Below, piece by piece: positions 43,986 to 54,500 of a DNA stretch of 64,000 bases. A model generated the notes under the pieces. It saw only the letters and a list, made by a program, of their open reading frames with translations, made no database searches and had not been told where the DNA came from. The translations under genes and the position numbers were made by a program. The DNA lies in NCBI GenBank assembly GCA_946902875.1, contig OX336340.1, positions 19,421,566 through 19,485,565 of the forward strand, read 5' to 3'. Positions within the stretch are counted from its first letter, which is position 1. Each line of letters begins with the position of its first letter. Source of the stretch: Nematopogon swammerdamellus (taxonomy: Eukaryota > Arthropoda > Insecta > Lepidoptera > Adelidae).

Positions 43986-45049
43986 TCTACTTTAATTCGT
44001 TGAATAAATCTTGATTATTTATTCATCATCCATAGACAGACAGTACACTGCACCAGGATTCGTCATATTTTATATAATATTTAGCATTTTAAACTCTGTG
44101 CTATTCCAGAGATTAAAATAATATATTTAAGAATAAAACTTAAAAGTATTATTTATTGCACCAATAACAAAACAATAAAACAAGACAAGAGAACATACTT
44201 ACCCGTTATAAATATACTTTTATCAATAGCGCGGGCTTATCACTATAATAGTGATTTTTGCAGTCAAACTTTGAATCATTCTGTCGGGTAGTTTGGCAAA
44301 ACTCTGCGGCTCGGTTACGGCGCGGCGGCGGCGGCGCCGTCTCTCAAGGTAAAGGTAAAAGGTAAGCGAACTACAGGCGTCCTCAACTGTACCTAATTAG
44401 TACTCATAAAAATATAAATAAAACTATAAACATTTTTCGAGTGGTAACCATCGATATCTATTTTATAGATTAGCCCATCCCATACATCACTCCCGAACAA
44501 ATATGTTCTCGACGAGAACCGCATATAATGCAGATTTCACGGACAGCCGCTTCATACGGCATGTGCGGCGCGTGTTGAACGCACGCATGTCTGTATCGAG
44601 TCGGTGACGCGTGTGTGCAGCATGCCCGGTTGCTGTTATAAAGAGTGACAGTGACAAACGTTGTTGTTTGTTTCGCCTGAGCATGTTACGGCGTGTTAAG
44701 AAGCCATGCTGTCACGGATAGGATCGTGTGACGGTGCGGTGGTATCGCGTTCTCGTTCTCGCTTGCATGCTGATGATGGGAGTGGGCGGAAAGACGGCAA
44801 ACGCGCCGCATGACGTCTTTCTCGCTCGTTCTTGTCATCTGTGGGCGGGTGGGGGCGAGCGCGCAATAGTATCGTCGTAGGGATCGTGTCACGTATCACA
44901 ATACTGCGTGTGTGTGCACGCACACTTGTACCGACGTCTAGCACAGGTTGCATCGTACGACGTTCGATCTATAAATTAGATGTCGATGGTGGTAACTACA
45001 TATATGTTGAAATCTCTTAAATAGCCTAGATTACCTACTACTATTTTTA
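43986..45049. other. Spacer with two CpG-rich islands
   Basis: GC-rich stretches lie at 44300-44345 (with a donor-like CTCAAG|GTAAAG) and 44520-44960. They may be 5' ends of an unidentified gene. The open frames here are short and overlap on both strands, and I do not support any as a protein. Confidence 0.4.
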
Positions 45050-45500
45050 ATCCCCGACGAAAAAAGAGGGGTATTATAAGTTTAACCTGTGTGTGTGTGT
45101 GTATGGGTGTGTCTGCCTGTGGCATCGTAGCTCCCAAACGGATGGATCGATTTGGATGCGTTTTTTTATTGGAAAGCTGGTTTAATCGAGATGGTTGTTA
45201 ACAAGGTTTGTATAATAAAAAAAATTTTATTTTAAAAACTGGACCGATTTGCATTCGGTTTTTTTTAAAAAAGCTTGAATTAAAAGTTAAATTTCAAATT
45301 TAAAAAACCCCCGGCCCTTAAAAATTCGAAAATAATTTCCGTTTACTTACTTAAAGGAGTCGGGGACCGCTAAGTAAATAAAATATAAAAAAACTCAGAG
45401 CTGTGCGGGAATTTACTTAGGGGTTCCCCGACTCCTTTAAGTAAGTAAACGGAAATTATTTTTGACTTTTTAAGGGTCGGGGTTTTTTAAATTTGTAATT
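45050..45500 (+). mobile_element. Family F element with palindrome, plus orientation
   Basis: It begins AATCCCCGACGAAAAAAGAG and GGGTATTATAAGTTT, has (TG)n, GTGGCATCGTAGCTCCC and GGATCGATTTGGATGCG, then the palindrome at 45308-45482 (CCCCCGGCCCTTAAAAATTC to GGGTCGGGG). The same order in reverse is seen at 41450-41930. Confidence 0.82.
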
Positions 45501-45607
45501 TTTAGAAGAATACTTTTAATCGTATACTTATAGAAAAAGTTATAGATTGAACTATACAAAACCTATGAGAGGCGGTAATTCCAAAACAAAATGCCTAAAT
45601 TAATCTA

Positions 45608-45775
45608 AAAACGCTCTCCCTGCCTATATATTTCCTCCCAAGTACAGTCTCAGGTCCTTCAACAGGGGCGTGAATGGGCACCTGTCGGGCCGGCCTGGCA
45701 TTCGCAACCCCCGCATACGGGGGCATATGGGTGGCTCGGCGACATAAGTCGCGCTGTCAATAAAAAAAAAACAAA
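45608..45775 (+). mobile_element. LINE-X 3' tail
   Basis: It encodes ALPAYIFPPKYSLRSFNRGV before diverging, then the LINE-X 3' UTR (GGGCACCTGTCGGGCCGG, GTCGCGCTGTCAATAAAAAA). It is extremely 5'-truncated. Here the codon that is TAG at 2738-2740 is CAG. Confidence 0.85.
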
Positions 45776-46204
45776 AACAAATTTGCTGAAGAAATAATTT
45801 TTGTTGATGGACAAGTAGGAAACGGTTAGGGAACCCTCTGTCTGCGTGTCAACAACGTTCACACTTAACGGATTTTTTTACTAAGTTCTAGACCAACTAT
45901 GAAATTCCTTATTACGGAATATAATTGTGAATCCGTTAAGTAATAAATATTAGACTTATTCACGATTTTGGTAGGACACATTTATCATGGACTTAGTTAG
46001 CATAATAATTTGTGAATCATTAACCCGTACGAAATCTCGTACGAAATACAACGAACAAAATTACCTATTATCCCGTCGTAGGTATTTTGTAGGCAGGAGT
46101 GTAGAATGCGACAACCCTGGCTACAGGGCTATTAGATTAGCCCATAATGATTAACCATAATGTTCTTGGATTAGCCTTTGGGCTTTAAGAGTAAGCATAT
46201 AATT
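45776..46204. other. Spacer
   Basis: An inverted ACTTAACGGATT/AATCCGTTAAGT pair lies at about 45866-45942. No gene was seen. Confidence 0.4.
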
Positions 46205-46655
46205 TTGTTTTTTTTTTTATGTAATCCGGTATGGGTGGCTGAGTTGGAGGGGCTAAAGCGTATGCTCCGACCAGCCAATATTTTTTTTTATGTAAACCAG
46301 CATGGGTGGCTGTGCCGAGGGACCAATGGTGCAGTCGACAGAGCCAAAATCACCTCTCCTCGCGAAACCATGCTCAGTTAGGTGCCATGCCAGCAGATTT
46401 GCGGACAGTTGCTAGGCTGTCTAGCCCGTTAATACGACGCTTGAAGACACCCAGGTTAAAGGAAAATATCACCTCCGAGAAGGTAGGTGCCATACCGGAG
46501 ACTTCCCTGGATTGCTGGCTATACTGGACTAGAGGAGAACACAGCCGAGGCTGCTATGCGGCCATCTTACATCCAGTACGGTGGTACCAACCCAGTCGGC
46601 TACAATTTGAGCCTACCACCTAGTAAGGGGCAAGGGAAGGGACCTACAGTTTGCA
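46205..46655 (-). mobile_element. Family C SINE split by a LINE-Y tail
   Basis: The outer parts (46205-46274 and 46464-46655) are family C in reverse (ATCCGGTATGGGTGGC end; GGTGGTACCAACCCAG, CACCTAGTAAGGGGCAAGGG). The insert 46275-46463 is the LINE-Y 3' end in reverse, from its poly-A (T-run) to AGACACCCAGGTTAAAG. AATAT is present on both sides of the insert, a possible 5-bp target duplication. Confidence 0.85.
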
Positions 46656-47668
46656 TCAAGAGCGACATTAAAATATGTTTTTATGAAATGAGGACCTTAT
46701 TGTGTAGGGCTAAAAATAGCCCATTGTGTGGGGTGAGCTATAATACGAGTATAAAGCTCGTTTAGCTGGGTTTGATTCTAATTGAGTCTTACTTCACTAG
46801 TAGAAACCTAGCAGTTCCTGCACTCAGCAGAATCCACGTATTCTTTATCTAGATTATGCTAATTTGTGCCGTCAGCTGTGCGATCACTTGAACCGCTATG
46901 AAACAAACGGTCGAAAGAGCGAAAAAAAACCGTTGAAGCCGGCCGATATTCGTTTAATCTCCGAGCTATACCGGTGACTTTCCACTTGTTTTGTGTATCG
47001 AAAAGACTTTTCGATACACAAAACAAGTTGAACCGTTCTTTTTTAGCTTGAATGAGTAGTCTGCTGTAATATAATAGACGCCAGTACTTACTAATAAGTA
47101 TTCTGTGGTGATAGTACTCATTCAAGGTAAAAAATAACCGTTTCATTTCCGCATCTTGGGTTAATTACCTAAATGCGCTCGACGCACCCATGTCATGAGA
47201 AAACGAAACCAACGCAACGTCCATGCGGAGATGTCGCACGACGAATAACTGTACTTCCGGCCGGGGCCTACTCGTATTGCAAGTCGACAAGCAAATAACG
47301 AAAAATAACAGTCACTTATTATGCAAATAGAGCACTCATATCGCTTTAGCACGCCAAAATAACATTAACTTTCTTGCGAACATTTTAATTTCGAGTGTAC
47401 CTAAGTATTTTTTTTAAATGTACCTAATATCGTATGTAGACGAATCGAGTGATTTTTGCAGGTTTTGAGTATTTTGACAAAAGTATACCTAAACAAAGGA
47501 TCTAAAAATGATGATATATTTGGTTTAGAAATCTAAACTGACGAATAAAGAATTTAACCCACTTACACAATTCGCGCCATTTTTATTGAAGTCTAATAAG
47601 ATTCCAATGCGACATGGCTATTTTATCGTAGGTAATAAAAAGTCGATAAATTTGAATTTTGCACTTAC
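46656..47668. other. Spacer with a perfect 22-bp palindrome
   Basis: At 46984-47028 the arm ACTTGTTTTGTGTATCGAAAAG is followed after one base by its exact complement. No gene was recognised in the rest. Confidence 0.6.
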
Positions 47669-47704
47669 CGACTTGCTGTAAAGATGCGTTCTTCTAATGT
47701 ACAT
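47669..47704 (-). CDS. Candidate first coding exon of the spaetzle-like gene
   Basis: On the minus strand an ATG (47704-47702, context GCGGCGATGT) opens MYIRRTHLYSKS and is followed after 12 codons by a strong donor TCG|GTAAGT. The exon ends in phase 0, which is what the 26545-26702 exon needs. Joining gives a basic N-region (Arg4, Arg5, Lys11) directly before the hydrophobic core VALVLSLYLV, a textbook signal peptide. The region upstream (47705-47820) is CpG-rich, as for a promoter/5' UTR. The link across a 21-kb intron that holds the BEL element is inference only; the exon may belong to another gene. Confidence 0.42.
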
Positions 47705-48185
47705 CGCCGCAATATAATTTCACAGTGGCAAAAAAATAGGACAACTTAAACGGAATCACGAGCGGGTTTCACGAAAAAGTCCTTGCTTGTGGTTCACTCG
47801 CGCGCTGCATCGCTGGCTCGGGTAAGACTAGCGGAGGACTGGCTGGCTGGAGTCACTAGATACCTGTCTGCCTACCTGCACCTCCCTCTTGAGCTGACGT
47901 TTATTATAACGGGAGTTCAGCGCAGGTACAAGTAGGTACCTAAGAGATAGCGGTAGTTCTACACTGGCTGCAAGTTGCAATTGAATAGCGCCATCTATAT
48001 GTGACACGTTAAAACTCATCGCTAGTAAGCGGGAAAGAAAAGGGTTGGTTAGGTAGGTCTTTCATTTGAACGGAAACAGAAAATAATTTACGGCTGGCTG
48101 CGTTTTATCTTATCGCACCCTTACCAACTGCTAACAGTGAGTAAAAAATCCCACGGACATGGAAATAGAAAGTGCGTGGAATAAC
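47705..48185. other. Possible 5' UTR/promoter of the minus-strand exon, then spacer
   Basis: A CpG-rich stretch at 47750-47825 lies upstream of the candidate first exon. A short upstream ATG frame (ATG at about 47808, 13 codons) is present there. Nothing else was seen. Confidence 0.4.
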
Positions 48186-48876
48186 GGTGTGCCACCTGAA
48201 AGACTTCCTGGCTCCTTCCTGGCTCCTTTAGCTCCTTTCGGCAGACTTCGGCTCGAAGGAAAGTGTGGTGGTTTAAAAAAAATAACCAGGTTAATATAGA
48301 GAAGATACGTCGCGTAGCGACGCATCTTCTCTAATGTAACCTGATAACAATCGGTTCTCTTAGCCTGTTCTATAGGTACTACCATGGACATTGCTCTGAT
48401 GAATTGGCTTCCCTCATCCCTCCAGCCCCCATCCATCTCCGCCACACTCGCCGGACTCGCTCGGAACATCCATATGTTGTTGACACCCAACTACTAAGAA
48501 CACATCGTTTTTCGAAATCGTTCCTGTGTCGAACGGCGAAAATATGGAACGGTCTTCCGGTGAGTATGTTCCCCACCACCTGGGAATCTTCAAAAGGCGT
48601 GTCAATAAATTAGACGACAACCTTTTTGTCCGCCTCATAGCCGGCATGGCGCCTCTCTGAGCGTGGTTTCGCGAGGAATGGTGTTATTGGCTGTGTCTGA
48701 TCTTCCGTTGAAGTGTTGGGCACAGACACCCGCGCCGGCTGTCTATAAAAAAAAAACCTAATGTTGAGGCGGTGTATGTCGTTTTTGTTACGTTTCGTTT
48801 CGAGCCGAGTGTTCACGAAAGGAAGGAGCCAAAGGATCCAGGAAGGAGCCAGGAAATCTTTCAGGTGTCAAACGCC
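48186..48876. mobile_element. TIR element with 10-bp target duplication, Mutator-like class suggested
   Basis: Terminal inverted repeats of ~57 bp contain CACCTGAAAGA, TTCCTGGCTCCTTCCTGG. The flanks GTGGAATAAC (48176-48185 and 48877-48886) are a perfect 10-bp duplication. Inside, 48292-48340 is a hairpin (TTAATATAGAGAAGAT and complement), followed by a LINE-Y insert and a GTTGAGGCGGTGTATGTCG stretch related to the hairpin at 49493-49797. No transposase is present. Confidence 0.82.
48346..48757 (+). mobile_element. LINE-Y 3' end inserted in the TIR element
   Basis: It encodes, after the start of the fragment, SLFYRYYHGHCSDELASL and RFSKSFLCRTAKIWNGLPVS, ending SKGVSIN and TAG/TAA near 48611. 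The 3' UTR GCGTGGTTTCGCGAGGAATG and a poly-A at about 48748-48757 follow. Confidence 0.85.
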
Positions 48877-48886
48877 GTGGAATAAC

Positions 48887-49492
48887 CATTTGTTTTTTTT
48901 TCGATGACGAAAGTTGGTAGTTTATAAATACCTACTTCGGAACTTCTTGGTCTATAAGTTTACCTCCAAAATTTCATAATTCAAAAAATACAGTTAGCGT
49001 GAGAACGAGTCCGATGGAAAGATGACACCGGACGATGACATCGCAAAATTCTGGCTGCCAGGCCAGCACGCTGCCAGTCGCTAAATTGTATTCTATTGGA
49101 CTATTTTATTTTTAAGAAGATCGGATCGGTGATCCAATCGGCAAAATGATACATGCCCTCCGGCCACTTGGCTTCCATGACCCCGATCCCTGGAATGTAG
49201 TGGACCCAGCTGAAATGTAGGTCCACAGTCCGCGCGAACTTAGAGAATCGTCGATATAGGTATAATACGGAACCTTCCTGCATTTAAAAATTATAATAAC
49301 ATATCGAACAATTTTACAGCATGGGGCCCCGCCCCGCCGCGCCGCCCGCCCCCGCTCGACCGAGAAAGAATTCCGGTGTGTCTTCGGGCTAGATAATATG
49401 ACAATAGATACTTAACACGAAATTTTCTTGTTTGAAGCTCGCTTTCGCTATTTTTGAGGTGGTCTGCAGTTTTGGTATAGAGCTTAGCTAGT
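48887..49492. other. Spacer
   Basis: A GC-rich run (GGGGCCCCGCCCCGCCGCGC) lies at about 49324-49360. No gene was recognised. Confidence 0.4.
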
Positions 49493-49797
49493 TATACGAA
49501 GCGGCACATGAAAGAACAAAATTGACTCTTGCGCTATAATCAGCTGATTGTAAACGCGAAGTGGCAGAAACGAAACGCAACAAAAACGACATGCACCGCC
49601 TCAACATTAGGTTAGGGTTAATATAGAGAAGATGCATCGCGTAGAGTAGCGACGCATCTTCTTTATATTAACCCTAACCTAATGTTGAGGCGGTGCATGT
49701 CGCTTTTGTTGCGTTTCGTTTCTTCCACTTCGCGTTTACAATCAGCTGTTCTACAGCGCAAGCGTTCCTTTGTTCTATCATATGCCGCTTGCTATAT
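49493..49797. mobile_element. Giant hairpin (foldback) element, ~150-bp arms
   Basis: The left arm (49493-49642) and right arm (49648-49797) are inverted copies with few mismatches and only ~5 bases between. Landmarks in order are CGAAGCGGCA, CAGCTGATTGTAAACGCGAA, GAAACGAAACGCAACAAAAA, ACATGCACCGCCTCAACATT, AGGTTAGGGTTAATATA and AGAAGATGC. A related half-arm occurs in the element at 48186-48876. No ORF or clear target duplication was seen. Confidence 0.9.
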
Positions 49798-50019
49798 ATG
49801 GACAAGGCTCTGGCAACCCTGGTCGTAATGGCTGTCAAATCAGGTGGGTGGTGGATTGGCTATTCTCGTGTTGTGTGGATTACATTACTAGGTTTAGTCC
49901 CGGGAAATTTTAAATTTTATAAATTGGTGAACTCTGTTTTAATACTTTTTTCATACTTTGTTTGTTTCCCATTTACTTGGTGAGTGTTTTTCTTTGTTTC
50001 GTCTTCTCTGAACGTCGCC

Positions 50020-51585
50020 ATGGATCCGACAAAACCGCCGGACCCCGACCCTCCTCCGGAAAATAATTTTTCGCCATTACTGTCAGAGATTAATAATTTT
50101 ATAAATCACGATAATTTTGACGCAGCCATATCTCAGGACATGGACAGCCCTCTTACACCAAACAATTTTCCTGTTTCTCAACCATCGTCGATTGCTGCGT
50201 ATGTCACAATCCAAAATGAAGAGTTTCTAACTCCTAAACCGCCGCGTGAGCGTAAACGTCGAGGTATAAAAAGAAATAGCTCCAAAAGGATTCGATCGCA
50301 TTCAAGGAGTTCAGATTCAACATCGGGCAATGACAATACCACACTCAGCAACACCAACACAACCTCTATTAAAAAAACAGGACCTGGTGATGTTCCATCA
50401 CTTTATAGGTCTCATGACGTTGGACCATTCGTGGTCCACGTTCAACTTACGGAGACTCGTCCAGATTCAGGCACCACGCTTCATCCAGTAAATTTTGGAA
50501 AATTTTTAAAAAAGAATTCGTTTAAGGGCATCGCCAGTGACGGTGTCAAAAGTGTTGGACGTAACAGAGTGGCAGTGACTTTCTCTACATTTGCGTACGC
50601 TAATAGTTTTATTCAAAATGAATGTGTTTCGTCTGCCAATTACAAGGCATTTATTCCATCGTTCATAATTACTCGTATTGGCCTAGTAAAAGGAGTTCCC
50701 ATAGAATTATCAGCCGACGAGATAATTGAAGAAGTTGTCGTCCCTGTTGGGTGTGGTAGGGTCATTAAAGCCCGACGTCTGAACTACAAGCAAATCGTAA
50801 ATAATTCCCCTGTTTGGAAACCTTCCCAGACAGTTGTGTTGACGTTTGAAGGTCAGAAACTACCTGACCGAGTCACTCTCATGTTCAATTCCCTATCAAT
50901 TGAATTATATAAGTATCCCACGATACAATGCTACCGCTGCTGTCTTTTTGGCCACACTAAGATCGCATGTAGGTCAAAAATCCGATGCTTTAAATGTGGT
51001 GATCACCACGATTCTGAAAAATGCTTGGTCTCGGAGGTCGATGCTGTCTGTTTTTATTGCAAGGGCCAACACTTTGCAATCAACAAAAAGTGTGCCGAGC
51101 AATCGAGACAGAAAGAAATAAAAGCCATTATGGCAGAGGAATCGATCTCGTATGTGGAAGCTGCCAGGCGTATTCCTCCTGCGAGACGTTCCTTTGCCGA
51201 AGTGACTTCTTCCTCTTCTCCAGTCGGTTCTCTCAGACAGATGTCAAGGACAGTCCTTGCATCCCAATCTCCCAAGTCCAATATTTCATACAAAAAAACT
51301 TTCGTTACTCAACCCCGTGCTCGAGCGCCGCTCGCTCCGGGTTATGACCGTAAAGCCCATATGGCTATTATTGGTAATCCTCCCCTATCTCAGAACAGTA
51401 GTGTCTTTCCACCACGAGTGGTGCAAGACACATTCACAATTGCTGACATACAATCTCTATTTACATCTTTTATTCAATCTTTTTCTCCAAACAAAACACC
51501 GAACCACGATGTTACTAATATGACCTCTTCTCCTCTCGTCACTGTCGATGACCCTCAACGAATCGGTTCTTCAGTGGAACTGTAG
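50020..51585 (+). CDS. LINE ORF1: gag-like nucleic-acid-binding protein
   Basis: The ATG at 50020 (context CGCCATGG) is chosen over an in-frame GTG at 49984. The protein has 521 residues. The N-terminus is Pro/Ser-rich with a basic stretch RERKRRGIKRNSSKRIRSHS near residue 75. Three zinc knuckles follow at residues ~304-355 (CYRCCLFGHTKIAC, CFKCGDHHDSEKC, CFYCKGQHFAINKKC). After them comes SYVEAARRIPPARRSFAEV, typical of LINE ORF1 of the Jockey/I groups. It coats the element's RNA and acts as chaperone in target-primed reverse transcription. The stop is TAG at 51583-51585, inside ORF2's start. Confidence 0.93.
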   Translation: MDPTKPPDPDPPPENNFSPLLSEINNFINHDNFDAAISQDMDSPLTPNNFPVSQPSSIAAYVTIQNEEFLTPKPPRERKRRGIKRNSSKRIRSHSRSSDSTSGNDNTTLSNTNTTSIKKTGPGDVPSLYRSHDVGPFVVHVQLTETRPDSGTTLHPVNFGKFLKKNSFKGIASDGVKSVGRNRVAVTFSTFAYANSFIQNECVSSANYKAFIPSFIITRIGLVKGVPIELSADEIIEEVVVPVGCGRVIKARRLNYKQIVNNSPVWKPSQTVVLTFEGQKLPDRVTLMFNSLSIELYKYPTIQCYRCCLFGHTKIACRSKIRCFKCGDHHDSEKCLVSEVDAVCFYCKGQHFAINKKCAEQSRQKEIKAIMAEESISYVEAARRIPPARRSFAEVTSSSSPVGSLRQMSRTVLASQSPKSNISYKKTFVTQPRARAPLAPGYDRKAHMAIIGNPPLSQNSSVFPPRVVQDTFTIADIQSLFTSFIQSFSPNKTPNHDVTNMTSSPLVTVDDPQRIGSSVEL

Positions 51586-54500
51586 AAGCGCCTCAAAAAA
51601 TAAATCTGATATTATTTATTTAGTTAATAAGCATGCTCCCATTGCGTTTGCCGTCGCGGAGACGTGGCTTAAGCCTGAGGCTCGGTTCAGAGTTCCTGGC
51701 TATGCCTCTCTTCGTGACGACAAGCGTGATGGTTATGACGGGTGTGCATTATTTATAAACAAAAAAATTCCTTTCATTCGCCTTGATCTTCCCCCTCACA
51801 GTGACTGCTTTTTTGCAGTTGCTGCGAGGGTGAAACGCATTTCTTTTATATCTATTTACATTCCTCATCCTTCCCCCTCCTCATTACGTGACCTTAAGTC
51901 AATCTTAGATATAATTCCAAAACCGTTCATTCTTCTTGGTGATTTTAATTTTCACCACACAGTGTGGGGTTCGGCTACATGTGATACACCTGGAAACAGA
52001 CTAATGGATCTGATAGATGAACTCAACATTTGTCTCTTGAATGATGGATCTCCTACTCGTAGGGTGTCCCCAATTCAAAATGTTAGTGCAGTTGATATAT
52101 CACTTTGTTCTGCGGACTTGTCATCACTCTTGACATGGCAAACTCTTAGTAGTACTTTTGGTAGTGATCATTTTCCCATTAAAATTATCTTACCGACCCA
52201 ATCGAGCCCTATCGTAATTAAAAATCCTTTACTAAAATATCGTCTTGCAGGTGCGGATTGGGACAGTTTCAACTCAGCTGTAAATGAATTTATATCGAAA
52301 CTTCCTGAAGTTTCCCTGGACAATCTTTCGTATTGTTACTCTCAGTTCGCAGATGCTCTTATCCGTGCAGCAGACAAGTTTATTCCTCTAAAAAACTTAT
52401 CAGTCAGACGGTATTCTCCCCCTTGGTGGGACGCTGAGTGCTCGGATATTGTTCGTTCCCGCAAGGATGCTGAAATATTGTATAATGGTGATATGTCTAT
52501 GCCGAACTTCTTGCAGTTACGGAGGATTCAAGCTAAAGCCAAGCGTCTTCTTAAAGACAAGAAGAGGTTGGGTTGGCAATCATTTTGCGGTTCTATCTCC
52601 CCATCTACTCCTTCCTCAATAGTATGGTCGAATACTAGAAAATATAGGGCATCTTTTGTTAATGACGATAGCTCTAGAGCTTCGTCCTCTAATTGGAAGG
52701 AGGTATTTTTGGACAAGCTGGCTCCTCCCTTTGTTCCACACTCAGAGGAAATACCTTTTTTATATCAGTCTATTCCTATTGCTGATCCCATGAATGTTCC
52801 ATATTCCATGCAGGAACTGAAAACTGTTCTTAAATATGTAAAGGATTCCTCCCCAGGAATCGACGGTATTCCATATTCCTTTTTAGCTAGGGCTGATGAT
52901 CTCATTTTACAATATTACTTAGATATGGTAAATTTTATAATTGACTCTGGACAAATTCCCCAAGCGTGGAAATGTCAAATCCCTATTTTAAAACCTGGTA
53001 AAGACCCAGAAGAGGGTTCCTCTTATCGACCAATAGCTCTCTCATCTACTCTTCTAAAGGTTACTGAGCATTTAGTTAAAAACAGAATGGAATGGTTAAT
53101 AGAAAGTAGAGGCCTCTTAGCTCCTACTCAGTTTGGCTTCAGAAAAGGTAAGAGTACAATGGACAGCCTTGCCATATTCTCAACTGATATTCGTTTAGCC
53201 TTCAGCCGGAACGAATATGTAGTTGCCGCTTTTTTAGATGTTTCTGGAGCTTATGACAATGTTCTTCTTTCAGTTCTCAGACATAAGTTGCAGAAGCTAA
53301 TTATTCCTTCAAAAATGATCAATTTTATTACTAACCTTTTATTTCAAAGATCAATCTTACTTCGAACTGATGGGGTTGTATCTGACCCTAGAGTAATCTG
53401 GAAAGGGCTTCCTCAGGGTTCAGTTCTTAGCCCCCTTCTCTACAATGTTTATACCCACGATCTTGAAAAGTATGTTCTTCCCTTTTCCAGGATATTGCAG
53501 TATGCTGATGATTTGCTCATTTATTCAGTTCATAAATCCATTGAAAATGCCTCTAATTCTGTTAATCAATCTATTGACTCCTTGACGACGTGGCTCTCTA
53601 ATCATGGCTTGCAGTTATCTGCAACCAAGAGTAGTGCAGTTGTGTTCTCGAGGAAACGCAAAATTCCGGATATCAGTATTCAGTGTGACAATGCTGAAAT
53701 CCCTATTAAAAAAGAGGTAAAATTTCTTGGAGTTATTCTTGACTCAAAGATGTCTGGCTCTCTTCATATTGATTATGTAGTGAAAAAATGTGAACGTAAT
53801 ATCAATATTCTTCGAACGCTTGCTGGTGTTTGGTGGGGTGCTCATCCATATTCGTTAAAGCTCCTATATAATGCTTTAGTACGCAGTCACCTGGACTATG
53901 GAACATTCTTGTTAGAACCGTCAAATAAAACGTCCCTTCGCAAACTGGATCTTATACAATCAAAGGCACTTCGCATCATTGCGGGAGCGATGAAATCAAC
54001 TCCAATCAATGCTCTTCAGGTGGAATGTGTTGACCCTCCCTTATACCTACGACGTCAATTTTTGGCAAATAGGTATTTCTTTAGGGCGTGTCAATTTTTA
54101 AATCATCCACTGATCCCTAAATTAAATCTTTTAGCTGAATACACATTGCAAAAGTGCTACTGGGTTAATAAAGTGATACCTCGATTGGTTAATAGCTACA
54201 AAAAATTTAAGTGCCTCAAAGACCCGACCCATAGGTCCCTTACCCTGCCAATGTATGAATTTCCATACTCATCCGTCATTCTAAAACCTGAGGTGCTGCT
54301 AAGTATTGGCATTTACAAGGACATGCCAAATGCCAATGATGCATTTAGAATTGCCGTTAACAGTAATTGGCCTAATTGGCATGTTTTCTTTACGGACGCA
54401 TCTAAATTGACTCCGAACGGCAGTGTAGGTGTTGCTGTGTTTTATGTCAACAAGGATGTATATTTGAAAATAAAATGTCCTCCAGAATCCTCAGTTTTTA

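Noticed and set aside
44487..44953. Several 65-85-codon minus-strand frames rich in Arg/His
   Set aside because: They overlap in different frames in a CpG-rich block and show no domain or splice context.
49610..49680. TTAGGTTAGGGTTAA as an interstitial telomere (TTAGG)n tract
   Set aside because: Only two units occur per arm and they are explained as part of the foldback arms.
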